Assembly: GCF_001429545.1 (NCBI RefSeq) | Contig: NZ_LMSP01000012.1 | Coordinates: 390,555 to 454,554, forward strand | DNA length: 64,000 bases | Direction: 5' to 3' | From: Paenibacillus sp. Soil787 | GTDB taxonomy: Bacteria > Bacillota > Bacilli > Paenibacillales > NBRC-103111 | Shown: positions 1-8,459 of the stretch, in pieces | Layout of the letters: each line of letters opens with the position of its first letter | Position numbering within the stretch: position 1 is the stretch's first letter | Notes under the pieces: model-generated | Told to the model about the DNA's origin: nothing | Database searches by the model: none | The model's input: only the letters and a program-made list of their open reading frames with translations | Translations under genes and position numbers: made by a program

Positions 1-1
1 T

Positions 2-1006
2 TCATGTTGTTATATCTCTCTTCCCGTGGCTAATTTCGGCAGATATCGTGCCAACCAAATCATTTTGTAAGGCTATTCTCGCTTGACGAACTGCATTCTT
101 AATGGCATTCGCATCGGAGGAGCCATGGCTTTTTAGGACTAATCCATCAATTCCCAAAAACGGGGCTGCCCCATGTTCGTTATAATCCAACTTTTTGCGG
201 AATTGTGTAAGTCCTGGCTTCAAGACAGCCGCTGCAAGTTTGGTGAAAAAGGTTTTGGTGAACTCTTGTTTCAATGCTGAGAAAATGGTAGACGCAGCGC
301 CTTCCAATGATTTCAGCATGATATTTCCCGCGAATCCATCGCACACGATGACATCGCATTTGGCACGAAGCACTTGAGAGGATTCGACATTTCCCACAAA
401 ATGAATAGGAGCTTGTTCCATTAAAGGGTATGCCGCTTTCGTTAATTCATTCCCTTTGGTCGCTTCTGTACCCACATTCAGCAGGCCTACACGAGGCTTA
501 GTAATGCCGTGTACTTTGGAGCGGTAAATACTACCCATAATGGCGTATTGAATCAGCTGTTCGGCTGTTGCATCCATATTAGCACCCAGATCGAGCGCAA
601 GAACACCGTTTCCATCCATAGTTGGAATCATAGGCGCCAGCGCAGGACGTTCAATCCCTGGAATTCTTCCTACGACTAGCAGTCCAGTCGTCATCAAAGC
701 ACCTGTATTTCCTGCTGAAATCATGGCTTCCGCCTTCTTCTCACGTACCAGCCTTCCTGCTACCACCATAGAAGCATCTTTTTTGCGGCGAACGGCCTTT
801 ACGGGCTCATCCTCTGCTTCAATGACTTCTTCCGTGTGATGGATCGTTAGGTTCGTTGGCCTTTCTGTGAGATGCGCTTCAATCGCGGCGCTGTTGCCGA
901 CCAGAATGATTTGAACATCCTTCCATTCTTTGGCCGCTGCGAGTGCACCTTCCACTACGATTTTAGGGGCATTGTCGCCTCCCATTGCATCAATCGCGAT
1001 TCGCAT
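2..1006 (-). CDS. plsX: Phosphate acyltransferase PlsX
   Basis: PlsX makes acyl-phosphate from acyl-ACP, the first committed step of the PlsX/PlsY/PlsC route to phosphatidic acid; it is a peripheral membrane enzyme. The 334-residue product has the family's usual length. It opens with the characteristic AMGGDNAP motif (residues 7-14), and the Rossmann-like fold signature [12 protein letters not shown] follows in the middle. The ATG is preceded by GGAGG nine bases upstream, lying inside the end of fapR. The gene overlaps fapR by 17 bases, so the two are cotranscribed and probably translationally coupled. The stop codon is the last feature at the window edge; fabD/fabG/acpP would be expected beyond it. 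Identification is secure from sequence and from the fapR-plsX order. Confidence 0.97.
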   Translation of the reverse strand: MRIAIDAMGGDNAPKIVVEGALAAAKEWKDVQIILVGNSAAIEAHLTERPTNLTIHHTEEVIEAEDEPVKAVRRKKDASMVVAGRLVREKKAEAMISAGNTGALMTTGLLVVGRIPGIERPALAPMIPTMDGNGVLALDLGANMDATAEQLIQYAIMGSIYRSKVHGITKPRVGLLNVGTEATKGNELTKAAYPLMEQAPIHFVGNVESSQVLRAKCDVIVCDGFAGNIMLKSLEGAASTIFSALKQEFTKTFFTKLAAAVLKPGLTQFRKKLDYNEHGAAPFLGIDGLVLKSHGSSDANAIKNAVRQARIALQNDLVGTISAEISHGKRDITT

Positions 1007-1604
1007 GCAGCTTGTCCTCCCTATCTAGATGTTGCTCTTTCTTCGAATGAAAGATCACAAAGTTGCCTCGAAAAACCGTTTCATCGCCAACATATGAAAA
1101 CACCTCGACTCTTGCTTTCCCTTTGGATACGGAACGCACATAGGCTTTGGCGATACATTTCTCTCCGAGCTTTACAGATCGAATAAAACGGATGTCTGCA
1201 GAAGCTGTTAAAGCTATGGGATCGTCGATGACGGCAACCGCCAGGGAGTTCGCTTGCGAGAAAATATGATGTCCTCTTGCAATTTTGGTTCTTGAGAAAA
1301 CATGATCTTCTTTAATTTCAAAAATCGAGATACCGCTTTGATCGAGCTGTAAATCAATCACTTCTCCAATAATTTCATCAATTGGCAGTGAGCGTACATG
1401 ATCATACGTTTTGACCGCCATATGCTTCATTCGTTCCCGCAGCTCAGGAATGCCGAGTTCCAACCGATCCAAGCGGACGGTTTGGATACTGACCTGAAAC
1501 GTTCGCATCAGTTCCTCGTCTGTCATAAAAGGATTAGCTTCGATGGCTTGAAGCAATTGCTGCTGCCTTTGTCGTTTAGGAAGGCGTTCGATGGCGAGCA
1601 CCAC
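990..1604 (-). CDS. fapR: Fatty acid/phospholipid biosynthesis repressor FapR
   Basis: FapR is the malonyl-CoA-responsive repressor of the fatty acid and phospholipid regulon in firmicutes. The 204-residue protein has an N-terminal DeoR-like winged helix (about residues 8-60, with the [18 protein letters not shown] helix) joined to a hotdog-fold ligand domain (about 80-190). The start is GTG; a second in-frame GTG follows directly, and the ribosome site (ATAAGG) is weak, so the exact first residue is uncertain by one codon. A FapR-type operator lies 22 bases upstream, which fits autoregulation. It overlaps plsX downstream. Confidence 0.95.
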   Translation of the reverse strand: MVLAIERLPKRQRQQQLLQAIEANPFMTDEELMRTFQVSIQTVRLDRLELGIPELRERMKHMAVKTYDHVRSLPIDEIIGEVIDLQLDQSGISIFEIKEDHVFSRTKIARGHHIFSQANSLAVAVIDDPIALTASADIRFIRSVKLGEKCIAKAYVRSVSKGKARVEVFSYVGDETVFRGNFVIFHSKKEQHLDREDKLHANRD

Positions 1605-1625
1605 CTTATCTCGTGAGATCTCATC

Positions 1626-1642
1626 TTATTACCAGATACTAA
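1626..1642. promoter_or_regulatory. FapR operator
   Basis: The 17-base sequence TTATTACCAGATACTAA is an inverted repeat (TTAnTA - CCAGA - TACTAA) with one mismatch between the arms. It closely matches the known FapR box of bacilli. It sits just downstream of a TATACT -10-like hexamer on the minus strand and before the fapR start, as expected for repression of the fapR-plsX operon by its own product. Confidence 0.8.
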
Positions 1643-1677
1643 ACTGTAGTATATTAAATTTATAGCCAAAAAGAAAG

Positions 1678-1713
1678 CAAAAAAAATAGCACCTCACACT
1701 AGGATGAAGTACT
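1678..1713 (-). terminator. Intrinsic terminator after rpmF
   Basis: On the minus strand a 9-bp stem (AGTACTTCA / TGAGGTGCT, with two G-U pairs) is followed by a long T run. It lies 10 bases past the rpmF stop and separates the ylbN-rpmF unit from fapR-plsX. Confidence 0.8.
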
Positions 1714-1723
1714 ATGTTCAATC

Positions 1724-1897
1724 TTATGCTTTTACGATCTCTCTACCTTTGTAAGTTCCGCAAGACTTGCACACACGGTGTGCTAGCTTCAGTTCTCCAC
1801 ATTGTTCACATTTCACCATGCCTGGAACTTCCAATTTAAAGTGAGTACGGCGCTTGTCGCGACGAGTTTTGGACGTTCTTCTTTGAGGTACTGCCAT
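1724..1897 (-). CDS. rpmF: 50S ribosomal protein L32 (bL32)
   Basis: A 57-residue basic protein beginning [17 protein letters not shown], the hallmark start of bL32. It has two CxxC pairs (Cys30/33 and Cys43/46), so this is the zinc-binding (C+) form. It is a structural component of the large ribosomal subunit. An AAGGAGG-like ribosome site lies just upstream of the ATG. It follows ylbN with a short gap and ends before a strong terminator. The ylbN-rpmF pairing next to plsX is conserved across bacteria and supports the call. Confidence 0.97.
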   Translation of the reverse strand: MAVPQRRTSKTRRDKRRTHFKLEVPGMVKCEQCGELKLAHRVCKSCGTYKGREIVKA

Positions 1898-1935
1898 ATT
1901 CAAAACACCTCCTTATACGAATTTCGGGCGTTGCC

Positions 1936-2442
1936 TTATTCTTTGTTAAAAAAGTCCGCGAGACCTGCAAGCCTAGGATCAATCTTCTCCTGCTTACAGC
2001 CGCAATCACGTTGATTACGATTCTCTCCGCACACGGGACAGAGACCTTTGCACGCTTCGTCACAAAGTGGTATGTACGGTAAACCGACCACTACATTTTC
2101 TACAACGTAAGGCTCCAAATCGACTTTATCTCCAACCACCAAATGAATATCCTCATCTAAATCTGGATCTTCTACTTCTGGTTTTTGCATGAAGACTTCC
2201 TCAAAAGGAAGTTCGATTGTTTGGTTAGTGTGCGATAAGCATCGTGAACAGCTTAACTCCAAGTTTAGCGTTAACGTACCGTTAACTTTTGCTTCTCCAT
2301 CTTCATACACGGCTTGAAGATCGACGTGTACGGGACCATAACCAAGGATATCTTGACGTCCTTCGAAAGGATCGGTCAAGGTCAATTCTTCGGTCATATG
2401 AACCTGCTTTTTAAGAGATAGCTCTTTAAAACGTATTTGCAT
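1936..2442 (-). CDS. ylbN: DUF177 / YceD family protein
   Basis: A 168-residue acidic protein of the YceD/DUF177 family, almost always encoded directly before rpmF. A role in 23S rRNA or large-subunit maturation has been proposed for homologues, but the biochemical activity is not settled. The visible signature is a central CSRCL pair and a C-terminal cysteine cluster (CDEACKGLCPVCGEN, then CGC) that looks like a metal site. A strong housekeeping promoter lies 30-60 bases upstream and should drive both ylbN and rpmF. Confidence 0.9.
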   Translation of the reverse strand: MQIRFKELSLKKQVHMTEELTLTDPFEGRQDILGYGPVHVDLQAVYEDGEAKVNGTLTLNLELSCSRCLSHTNQTIELPFEEVFMQKPEVEDPDLDEDIHLVVGDKVDLEPYVVENVVVGLPYIPLCDEACKGLCPVCGENRNQRDCGCKQEKIDPRLAGLADFFNKE

Positions 2443-2470
2443 GTTATTTCACCCCAAACAAACAAAGATT

Positions 2471-2500
2471 ATTATATCTAGTTTGTATGCCTTTTGTCAA
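2471..2500 (-). promoter_or_regulatory. Housekeeping (SigA-type) promoter of ylbN-rpmF
   Basis: On the minus strand a perfect TTGACA is followed after 18 bases by a perfect TATAAT. The -10 lies about 30 bases upstream of the ylbN ATG. No operator-like repeat is seen, consistent with constitutive expression of a ribosomal protein gene. Confidence 0.85.
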
Positions 2501-2531
2501 TTTAAATTATATTATTTTTACTAGATCCAGC

Positions 2532-3656
2532 TTATTTCGGAGGCAAATTTGCTAGAAATTTGAGTGCATCTTCCATGGTGCCGATTTCTACAATTTTCAT
2601 TTTCGTCTTAATTTGATTCGCTCTCTTGACAGCGTCGGAGTAATTCTCCACTTTGGTACCATCTTTAAAAGTTACATCCTTGGGGGCGAAGAAATATTCG
2701 GCCTTTTCTCGATCCGCGGCAATGATTTTATGCTGAATACCGCCAATTGGACCTACAGTGCCGTCGCTTTCAATCGTTCCTGTCCCTGCAATGCGATAAC
2801 CCTTGGTGATATCATCCGCTACGAGTTGATTGTAAATCTCTAAGGAGAACATTAATCCCGCCGAAGGACCGCCAATCTCACCAGCCTTAATGGATACTTG
2901 TTGCTCCTCTTGGTCTGCTTTTACAGCCTGCATATCCGCTGGTACAACGCCAATGCCGGCCCGCGGCTCGCCCTGCTCGCCTTCCTGCTTAGGAAGCGCA
3001 CCGAGGGTAAGCGCAGCTTGCTGTTCGATTTTTTTCCTCGAATACGTGATAGAAATTGTATCCCCTGCTTTTTTACCTTTAAGTGAGCCAAGTAAATCTT
3101 GAGCGACCTTCACTTCTTTATCTCCAGCTTTTAAAAGCACATCTCCCGGTTTGAGAACCTTTTCTCCCGATAGGCCAGGCAGCGTCTGGAGTACCATAAC
3201 CCCTTCATGATTGATATGAAAAGGAATCTTCGCTTGCTTATATGCCGCTTGAATAGCACTCGCTTGGGATGTCAACATAACATACTCTTGACGCTGTGAA
3301 TACTCTTGCTCCGATTCACCTTTACGCAAAACACTCGTTTTGGGCTGAATCTCTTCATAAGGATTTACGAGACCGATTAAATAATTGACCATGTTGGCAT
3401 CAGCAACTCGCACCGTGGTTAGCATTAGCGTTCCCTTTTCGTCACCAGATCCTTTGGGGATCGTCACCATCGGTTTAATTTCCTCCGCGGTCCCTGGCAT
3501 GAGTATAAAAAATGGAAGTCTTACAAAAAACAACAAATAAACAATGACTACTCCGACTATCGCGGATATTAAATAGCGCCTAGTCGCCGATCTTCTCGGA
3601 TATCGATACGAGTCATTCGACCATGTACGAATCGTATTCTCTTCTTCGTTCTCCAT
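2532..3656 (-). CDS. ylbL: Membrane-anchored PDZ/Lon-like protease (YlbL/SepM family)
   Basis: A 374-residue protease with one N-terminal membrane segment (about residues 30-50), an extracytoplasmic PDZ-like region in the middle, and a Lon-type proteolytic domain in the last 120 residues. The catalytic serine is in GGPSAG and the partner lysine in GGIQHK, the Ser-Lys dyad of Lon proteases; no ATPase domain is present. Streptococcal SepM processes a signalling peptide, and bacillar YlbL is linked to checkpoint recovery after DNA damage; the substrate here is unknown. The ATG at 3656 is chosen over an upstream one because AAGGGG lies seven bases before it. It is divergent from ylbJ. Confidence 0.9.
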   Translation of the reverse strand: MENEEENTIRTWSNDSYRYPRRSATRRYLISAIVGVVIVYLLFFVRLPFFILMPGTAEEIKPMVTIPKGSGDEKGTLMLTTVRVADANMVNYLIGLVNPYEEIQPKTSVLRKGESEQEYSQRQEYVMLTSQASAIQAAYKQAKIPFHINHEGVMVLQTLPGLSGEKVLKPGDVLLKAGDKEVKVAQDLLGSLKGKKAGDTISITYSRKKIEQQAALTLGALPKQEGEQGEPRAGIGVVPADMQAVKADQEEQQVSIKAGEIGGPSAGLMFSLEIYNQLVADDITKGYRIAGTGTIESDGTVGPIGGIQHKIIAADREKAEYFFAPKDVTFKDGTKVENYSDAVKRANQIKTKMKIVEIGTMEDALKFLANLPPK

Positions 3657-3782
3657 ACAGGTTCCCCTTCCTGATCCCTTATACAAGTGGTATCTCTTCC
3701 TTTACCTGCCAAGCGAAAGCTTGGTCTAAACCCGCATCCTCTAGCGTACAATTGAAGCATGTTTAAAGGACGAGGTGATAAT

Positions 3783-5081
3783 ATGCAGCCTAAGAATATA
3801 AGATCCAACTCCAAATTAACAACGCTGGTACTGGGGTCTTTGGCTGCCCTTGTAGTCGTGTCAATCATTTTATTCCCGGACAAAGCATTTCAGTCTTCGC
3901 TCGAGGGACTTACTATTTGGTGGAAGCTTGTCTTTCCGGCCCTAATGCCTTTTCTCATTATGACCGAGCTGTTAATCGGTTTTGGTGTTATTCAAGGGAT
4001 AGGCGTTCTTCTGGAGCCGCTGACGAGAAATGTATTCCGTCTTCCCGGAGTAAGTGGATGGGCGCTAGCATCAGGCCTTATAGTAGGATTTCCTACCGGA
4101 GCCAAAATTACAGCTACCCTGAGGGAAAAAAAACTCATCTCCCAAACAGAAACAGAACGACTAATGGCACTGTCCCATTTGTGCAGCCCTTTATTCCTGA
4201 TAATGGTGGTAGGCGTCGGCTTTCTGCACAGCGCTAAGCTGGGCTTCATACTTGCAGTAGTCCATTATATCTCGGCTATTTTAACAGGATTTTTGATGAG
4301 AAATCCAAAAAAAGCACAGCAGCCTTTTGCTGACTCCCATGAACTCCAATTAGCCACCTTGCGGCCTAATCATCAAGCTTCCGCTTCCGTTTGGAAAATC
4401 TCCTTATCAACGATGCGCCAAGCTTATTTACATGATGGACGTCCATTTGGCAAGCTGCTCGGGGATTCGGTAACCTCTTCCGTGCAAACCTTGATGCTAA
4501 TTGGCGGTTATATGATGATTTTTTCCGTACTGATTAATGTAGTTAACATAACTCATCTTACAGAAGTATTTCGACCCGTCACACACTATTTACTTAGTTT
4601 TATGAATGTTCACACCGATACCACATCTCAGTGGCTCAAGGGGACTCTGGAAATCCACCTGGGTGCCTATGCTTTTAGCCAAGCACAAGGCCTCTCCTTA
4701 CTTCCGCAAATGGCGCTTCTAAGCGCTTTTCTTGGCTGGGGAGGCTTGTCTGCTCACGCACAAGTTGCTGGCTTTCATCAAAAAACAGATGCTCGTTACC
4801 TATTCTTCTTCCAGTCCCGTGTTCTGCACGCTGTACTCGCTTTAGTTTTTACCGTTCTGTTTTGGAAGCCGCTGCAGCTGCTTTTGCTGGATTCTGAGCC
4901 CAGTTTTCTTTGGTTAGACAAAGCCAAAAGCGAGTTTCCTAAGGTTGCCTTTCCATTGAACGGCGAATCGGCATGGGGCCTGTTGGGACCTATGCTGACG
5001 CAGTTCCTTTTATTATTCACTTTGATGATGATTATTTCAACGGTTCTTAGAATTTTCAAAAAGAAAGCCATTGATTCGTAA
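3783..5081 (+). CDS. ylbJ: Sporulation integral membrane protein YlbJ
   Basis: A 432-residue polytopic membrane protein with about eight hydrophobic segments of nucleoside-recognition (Gate) type, matching the YlbJ family. In B. subtilis YlbJ is made in the mother cell under SigE and is needed for spore cortex formation. The conserved stretch GFPTGAKI and the tail HAQVAGFH are visible. The ATG at 3783 is preferred to one eight codons upstream because GAGGTGA lies immediately before it. It converges on coaD with only six bases between stops. Its position next to ylbL and coaD matches other bacilli. Confidence 0.9.
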   Translation: MQPKNIRSNSKLTTLVLGSLAALVVVSIILFPDKAFQSSLEGLTIWWKLVFPALMPFLIMTELLIGFGVIQGIGVLLEPLTRNVFRLPGVSGWALASGLIVGFPTGAKITATLREKKLISQTETERLMALSHLCSPLFLIMVVGVGFLHSAKLGFILAVVHYISAILTGFLMRNPKKAQQPFADSHELQLATLRPNHQASASVWKISLSTMRQAYLHDGRPFGKLLGDSVTSSVQTLMLIGGYMMIFSVLINVVNITHLTEVFRPVTHYLLSFMNVHTDTTSQWLKGTLEIHLGAYAFSQAQGLSLLPQMALLSAFLGWGGLSAHAQVAGFHQKTDARYLFFFQSRVLHAVLALVFTVLFWKPLQLLLLDSEPSFLWLDKAKSEFPKVAFPLNGESAWGLLGPMLTQFLLLFTLMMIISTVLRIFKKKAIDS

Positions 5082-5087
5082 ACCCCA

Positions 5088-5591
5088 TTAGCTTCGAGGG
5101 AATTTCTTTTTCAATGCTTCTTCCACCTCAGCTGGAACCAGATCTTCCACCGGTCCGTGAAACTTAGCAATCTCCTTCACAATACTTGAGCTCAAGTACG
5201 AGAACTGAGGCTTCGAAGTCATGAAGAAAGTTTCTACATCAGGATTCAACTTGTGATTCGTCGAAGCCATCTGCAATTCATACTCAAAGTCAGAGACCGC
5301 CCGAAGCCCACGAACAATTAGACGCACATTGCGAGCCTTCATATAATTAACCATCAAATCTCTAAAACCATCCACCTCTACATTCGGCAGATCCTTGGTC
5401 ACTTTCCTAATGAGCTCCATCCGTTCTTCCAATGTGAACAGAGGATTCTTAGAAGTGTTATTCAGTACAGCAACAATCAACTTATCAAACACCTTTGCCG
5501 CTCTATGTATAATGTCAAGATGGCCGTGTGTAACAGGATCAAAACTGCCTGGATAAACGGCAACTGTGCTTCCGTGTTCTTGCCTCATCAT
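5088..5591 (-). CDS. coaD: Phosphopantetheine adenylyltransferase CoaD
   Basis: CoaD transfers AMP to 4'-phosphopantetheine, the penultimate step of coenzyme A synthesis. The 167-residue product shows the nucleotidyltransferase motif [15 protein letters not shown] near the start and the C-terminal [11 protein letters not shown] signature. Three ATGs cluster at the start. The most upstream directly abuts the AAGGAG site, so the second, nine bases downstream of it, is chosen. The gene lies 31 bases after rsmD; the rsmD-coaD pair is widely conserved. Confidence 0.95.
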   Translation of the reverse strand: MMRQEHGSTVAVYPGSFDPVTHGHLDIIHRAAKVFDKLIVAVLNNTSKNPLFTLEERMELIRKVTKDLPNVEVDGFRDLMVNYMKARNVRLIVRGLRAVSDFEYELQMASTNHKLNPDVETFFMTSKPQFSYLSSSIVKEIAKFHGPVEDLVPAEVEEALKKKFPRS

Positions 5592-5622
5592 GTTGTTCAT
5601 CTCCTTAAAAACTTGCTCATAT

Positions 5623-6180
5623 TTATTCTGCTGATCCTTTGTAAATCGTGACAGCGGTATCTCCGTAGTCGGATCTTCTCAGCTGTTTAAACCCACCGAT
5701 GGTATCTTCGAGGACATCCTTAGCATCGTGTTCTACAACTATCGTGGCATTCAATTGAACGATCGATTGCTCTTCCATCTTGCTTATCAGCTCCGCGATA
5801 AATTTCATTTTGTACGGAGGATCAAGGAAGACGAGTTCAAATTGCTGCTCCCGCTTCGCTAACGCTTTCAACGCCCGTGCAGCATCCGTTCGGTAGATCT
5901 CGGCTTGGTCCTTGAGACCTGCGGCTACTAAATTCTGCCCAATCGTGTCGATGCTTTTCTTCTCGATATCAATGAAGACAGCCTTATCCATCCCGCGGCT
6001 AAGCGCTTCAATCCCGAGTCCGCCTGTACCGGCGAATAGATCAAGTACTTGTCCTCCATCAAAGTAAGGACCGATCATACTGAAGATCGCCTCTTTCACT
6101 TTATCCGTTGTTGGCCGCGTGCTGGTACCGGGTACAGCTTTTAACGACCTGCCTTTGGCTGTGCCTGAAATCACTCTCAT
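5623..6180 (-). CDS. rsmD: 16S rRNA (guanine966-N2)-methyltransferase RsmD
   Basis: A 185-residue class I SAM-dependent methyltransferase that modifies G966 of 16S rRNA. Motif I is [19 protein letters not shown] and the catalytic motif IV is FLDPPY, both at the expected places. It leads the rsmD-coaD pair. It marks the left border of the large accessory block; upstream of it (higher coordinates) core gene order stops until recG. Confidence 0.95.
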   Translation of the reverse strand: MRVISGTAKGRSLKAVPGTSTRPTTDKVKEAIFSMIGPYFDGGQVLDLFAGTGGLGIEALSRGMDKAVFIDIEKKSIDTIGQNLVAAGLKDQAEIYRTDAARALKALAKREQQFELVFLDPPYKMKFIAELISKMEEQSIVQLNATIVVEHDAKDVLEDTIGGFKQLRRSDYGDTAVTIYKGSAE

Positions 6181-6487
6181 CTTACGTATTTCCCTTCTAG
6201 CTGGCTCATTCTTTTGCTATCGTACCACAAGCTCTAATCGGACACAAAAATTTTATCCCTGTGATGTATAAATTTCCCGTAAAACGGTCATCCTTGAACT
6301 ATCGACATCAGAGGATGTCGTAGACAACCGCGGAGAAGACTTACGTTTCCCCATAAGCTCTTCGTCCGGTTTCTCCTCTCCCATGAGACGGTCGTGCAAA
6401 CGACCGTCGTATTAATTTACTTTACTGTAATAAAAAGATCCTGATTTAAACAGGACCTAGAATATCGTCCGAAATCATCATTCGTGG
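6181..6487. other. Intergenic region with small hairpins, no gene seen
   Basis: No convincing reading frame. Three short inverted repeats are visible: CGACATC/GATGTCG at 6303-6320, GACGGTCGT/ACGACCGTC with a GCAA loop at 6387-6408, and TCCTG/CAGGA near 6450. The second has the same loop and general form as a hairpin at 8095-8114, suggesting both descend from one ancestral segment. Confidence 0.5.
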
Positions 6488-6584
6488 CGGGCAGACTGTA
6501 AAATGAACGAATCCCCACTGGCCTACTCGGCCAGTGGGGTATTTTATGTCTTCGCATATACTCTTTCACAGCCTCTACCACAAC
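6488..6584 (-). pseudogene. Duplicated, frameshifted 3' tail of the RHH gene
   Basis: This 97-bp stretch is about 95 percent identical to 8176-8273, which holds the last 21 codons and stop of the ribbon-helix-helix gene. The encoded VVEAVKEYMRR is readable on the minus strand, but one base is missing in the A/T run after it, so the original stop is out of frame, and no 5' part of the gene exists. It is a gene remnant that still carries the terminator hairpin. The duplication brackets the S53 protease gene. Confidence 0.8.
6513..6539 (-). terminator. Strong hairpin downstream of the S53 protease gene
   Basis: A perfect 11-bp GC-rich stem (CCCCACTGGCC / GGCCAGTGGGG) with a 5-base loop. T-rich sequence follows on the plus strand, and a weaker AT-rich stretch on the minus strand. 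It lies within the duplicated tail and is the likely end of the S53 transcript. The same hairpin with one changed pair is at 8201-8227. Confidence 0.6.
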
Positions 6585-6668
6585 TTAGCTCCACACGGCT
6601 TTCTCGCCAGCTGACGAGCAGCCCAAGTCGTACTTGTAGGATTTATCCTGGTTGAATACCAATAAAAC

Positions 6669-7832
6669 TTATTTAGATTTATTTAACGCTGGGATCAAAA
6701 GGTCGGCTTTAGGAGAACCGATACCTGTTACTAAATCGTATCCAGCCTGAGCGGAATAGCCTCCGTTGCTTCCTTTGTTGATATCGTGATAATCATTTGT
6801 GTAGCCTAAAGAGTCGGTAGCACCCGCAATACTATATAAATTTGCAATTGCATTATAATTTGTTAATGGAGTACTGCGTCCTTGATCGGCAAGAGCGATC
6901 ATGGCTGCCCAACAAGGCGCTCCGAAACTCGTTCCGCCGACTTGGAACCATCCTTTTTGTCCCGAGTACGACGTACTGTCGTAAACGGCTACTCCCGTGT
7001 TCGGATCGGCATCCCACGAAACATCCGGGGACCCTCGATACGAACCTACAACGGTTTGCCAAATATCTTCATAACTAGGCCTTGATTCATAGGAACTCGC
7101 ACCGCCTCCCGAACCGGACCAACCACTCTCGCTTACATAACTTCCGGTCGAATCGGCATTTAATGTTGTCCCACCGACAGATAATACATATGGCGACGAG
7201 GCGGGCCAGGACATACCAGAGCCATTGTCTCCCGACGAAGCGACGTATACGACTCCCGAGCGTTGGAAGTGTGAATCGTAGCTAGCTTCGCTGGAAAATT
7301 CGGAACCGCCCCAACTGTTCGATACGACTTGCGCTCCATGAGAGGTTGCGTAATCTACCGCTGCAAGCAAATTGGAAAGAGTCGCCGACTTCGCAACGAC
7401 TAACAAGATTTTGGCTTGTGGTGCCACCGCGTGCGCCCACTCGACGTCGAGTGATGTCTCCAGCGCCCAGCCGCCATCCGCCTTGTTCGGTTTTCCATTC
7501 GGATAAGCAATCGTAAGGTCTGCGGGAGGAAGGCCGAACTGAGTATTGAAGACTTGGAGATCGTTCACGATTGTCGGACTGCCGTATGCATCGATTATGG
7601 CAATTGTTTGTCCGGCACCAGTATAAGTAGAAGATAACCGATCCAAACCGTACATTTTTTTGATTTGCGCAGGCGCAAATCCATTTTGATAATTAGGAGT
7701 GGCACCGTTATTTTTGATATGAATAGGTGGATGTGCATCCTGAAGCGGCGCCGCCGAAGAAAAGCCGACTATGCACAAAAAACATAAAAAAGCACATGCC
7801 AGAACCGAAAAATATTGTAACCATTTTTTCAT
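6669..7832 (-). CDS. Secreted S53 (sedolisin/kumamolisin-like) serine peptidase
   Basis: A 387-residue exported peptidase. Residues 1-28 form a signal peptide (MKKW, a long hydrophobic core, then SSAAP). The catalytic residues of family S53 are visible: Glu125 and Asp129 in ALETSLDVEW, oxyanion Asp202 in SSGDNGSG, and nucleophile Ser302 in GGTSFGAP. A calcium site follows near Asp350 (DINKGSNGGY and GYDLVTGIG). Classical kumamolisins carry an N-terminal prodomain of nearly 200 residues; here only about 45 residues separate the signal from the catalytic core. The ATG at 7832 is chosen over one 33 bases upstream because GGGAGG lies six bases before it. It is flanked by two copies of a neighbouring gene tail, so it was probably acquired or relocated. 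Confidence 0.9.
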   Translation of the reverse strand: MKKWLQYFSVLACAFLCFLCIVGFSSAAPLQDAHPPIHIKNNGATPNYQNGFAPAQIKKMYGLDRLSSTYTGAGQTIAIIDAYGSPTIVNDLQVFNTQFGLPPADLTIAYPNGKPNKADGGWALETSLDVEWAHAVAPQAKILLVVAKSATLSNLLAAVDYATSHGAQVVSNSWGGSEFSSEASYDSHFQRSGVVYVASSGDNGSGMSWPASSPYVLSVGGTTLNADSTGSYVSESGWSGSGGGASSYESRPSYEDIWQTVVGSYRGSPDVSWDADPNTGVAVYDSTSYSGQKGWFQVGGTSFGAPCWAAMIALADQGRSTPLTNYNAIANLYSIAGATDSLGYTNDYHDINKGSNGGYSAQAGYDLVTGIGSPKADLLIPALNKSK

Positions 7833-8094
7833 TATTATCCTCCCAAAAGAAAAATTAAATTCCAATTTCTTCTTGATTCTACAATGATAAATATATGGAT
7901 TGAATCATACAAAATGCCCATTTTTCACAATCTTCTGACATTTTTCTTTGAAAAGCATTACATTCTCCCTAGGTCTGTAATTAGCCCTCTATAATTGTTG
8001 CAAGGAGGGCAGTTCCACAGGGATGATCTAAAAGTCTTTCTTGTCACACCATTGATATTACATAGTTAATGTTGACTATCAGTCGGACTTAGAA
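7833..8094. other. Upstream region of the S53 gene, no gene seen
   Basis: AT-rich sequence with no credible reading frame. It should contain the protease promoter on the minus strand. I could not assign -35/-10 boxes or an operator with confidence. Confidence 0.4.
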
Positions 8095-8114
8095 GCGATC
8101 GCGCAAGCGGTCGC
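8095..8114 (-). terminator. Hairpin downstream of the parA-RHH pair
   Basis: GCGATCGC / GCGGTCGC with a GCAA loop, followed by a T-rich stretch on the plus strand. It resembles the hairpin at 6387-6408 in stem, loop and flanks. It may be a terminator or part of the duplicated unit. Confidence 0.4.
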
Positions 8115-8175
8115 CGTTATTATTTTATATGTATTAACTATCGTTCGATATCGATTGCAGCGGTGTCGCGGGTGT

Positions 8176-8273
8176 CGGGCAGAATGTAAAATGAACGAAT
8201 CCCCACTGGCCTACTCGGCCGGTGGGGTATTTTTATATCTTCGCATATACTCTTTCACGGCCTCTACCACAAC
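8176..8273. repeat. Direct repeat copy 2 (RHH gene tail with terminator)
   Basis: The intact partner of the 6488-6584 copy. It contains the stop of the RHH gene (8211-8213) inside the terminator hairpin 8201-8227. The two copies lie in the same orientation about 1.69 kb apart and differ at four positions plus one indel. Confidence 0.85.
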
Positions 8274-8459
8274 ATCAACCATCTTCTTATTCTGTTTCGC
8301 GGCGAATATCTTTAACTCAGTATGGAATTGATCATCGAAATCAAATGTTGCTTTTTTCTTATTTACAGGTTTCTGTATACCTGTATTTACAGTTTCCTGT
8401 ATTTCTTGACTCCGCCGTTTTCCTAATAACTGCTCAATCGCATCACGCTTGGACACGCT
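8211..8459 (-). CDS. Ribbon-helix-helix-like small DNA-binding protein, ParA partner
   Basis: An 82-residue basic protein. The C-terminal half (ATFDFDDQFHTELKIFAAKQ followed by MVDVVVEAVKEYMRR) has the beta strand and two helices of a ribbon-helix-helix fold, like ParG/Omega-type centromere binders encoded after plasmid parA genes. The first 35 residues are polar and probably flexible. The start is uncertain: a TTG at 8477 is possible, but the GTG at 8459, after GAGGAG, is preferred; either overlaps the end of parA. The coding DNA at 8363-8402 is packed with short TTCCTGTA-type repeats that may be its own binding sites. The role as partition adaptor and autorepressor is inferred from context. 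Confidence 0.75.
   Translation of the reverse strand, partial: SVSKRDAIEQLLGKRRSQEIQETVNTGIQKPVNKKKATFDFDDQFHTELKIFAAKQNKKMVDVVVEAVKEYMRRYKNTPPAE
8363..8402. repeat. Five TACAGG/CCTGTA elements inside the RHH gene
   Basis: Within 40 bases there are TTACAGGTT, TTCTGTATA, TACCTGTAT, TTTACAGTT and TTCCTGTAT, in mixed orientations. They belong to the same motif family as the repeats at 8513-8537 and 9209-9233, and may be part of a dispersed centromere-like site. Confidence 0.6.
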
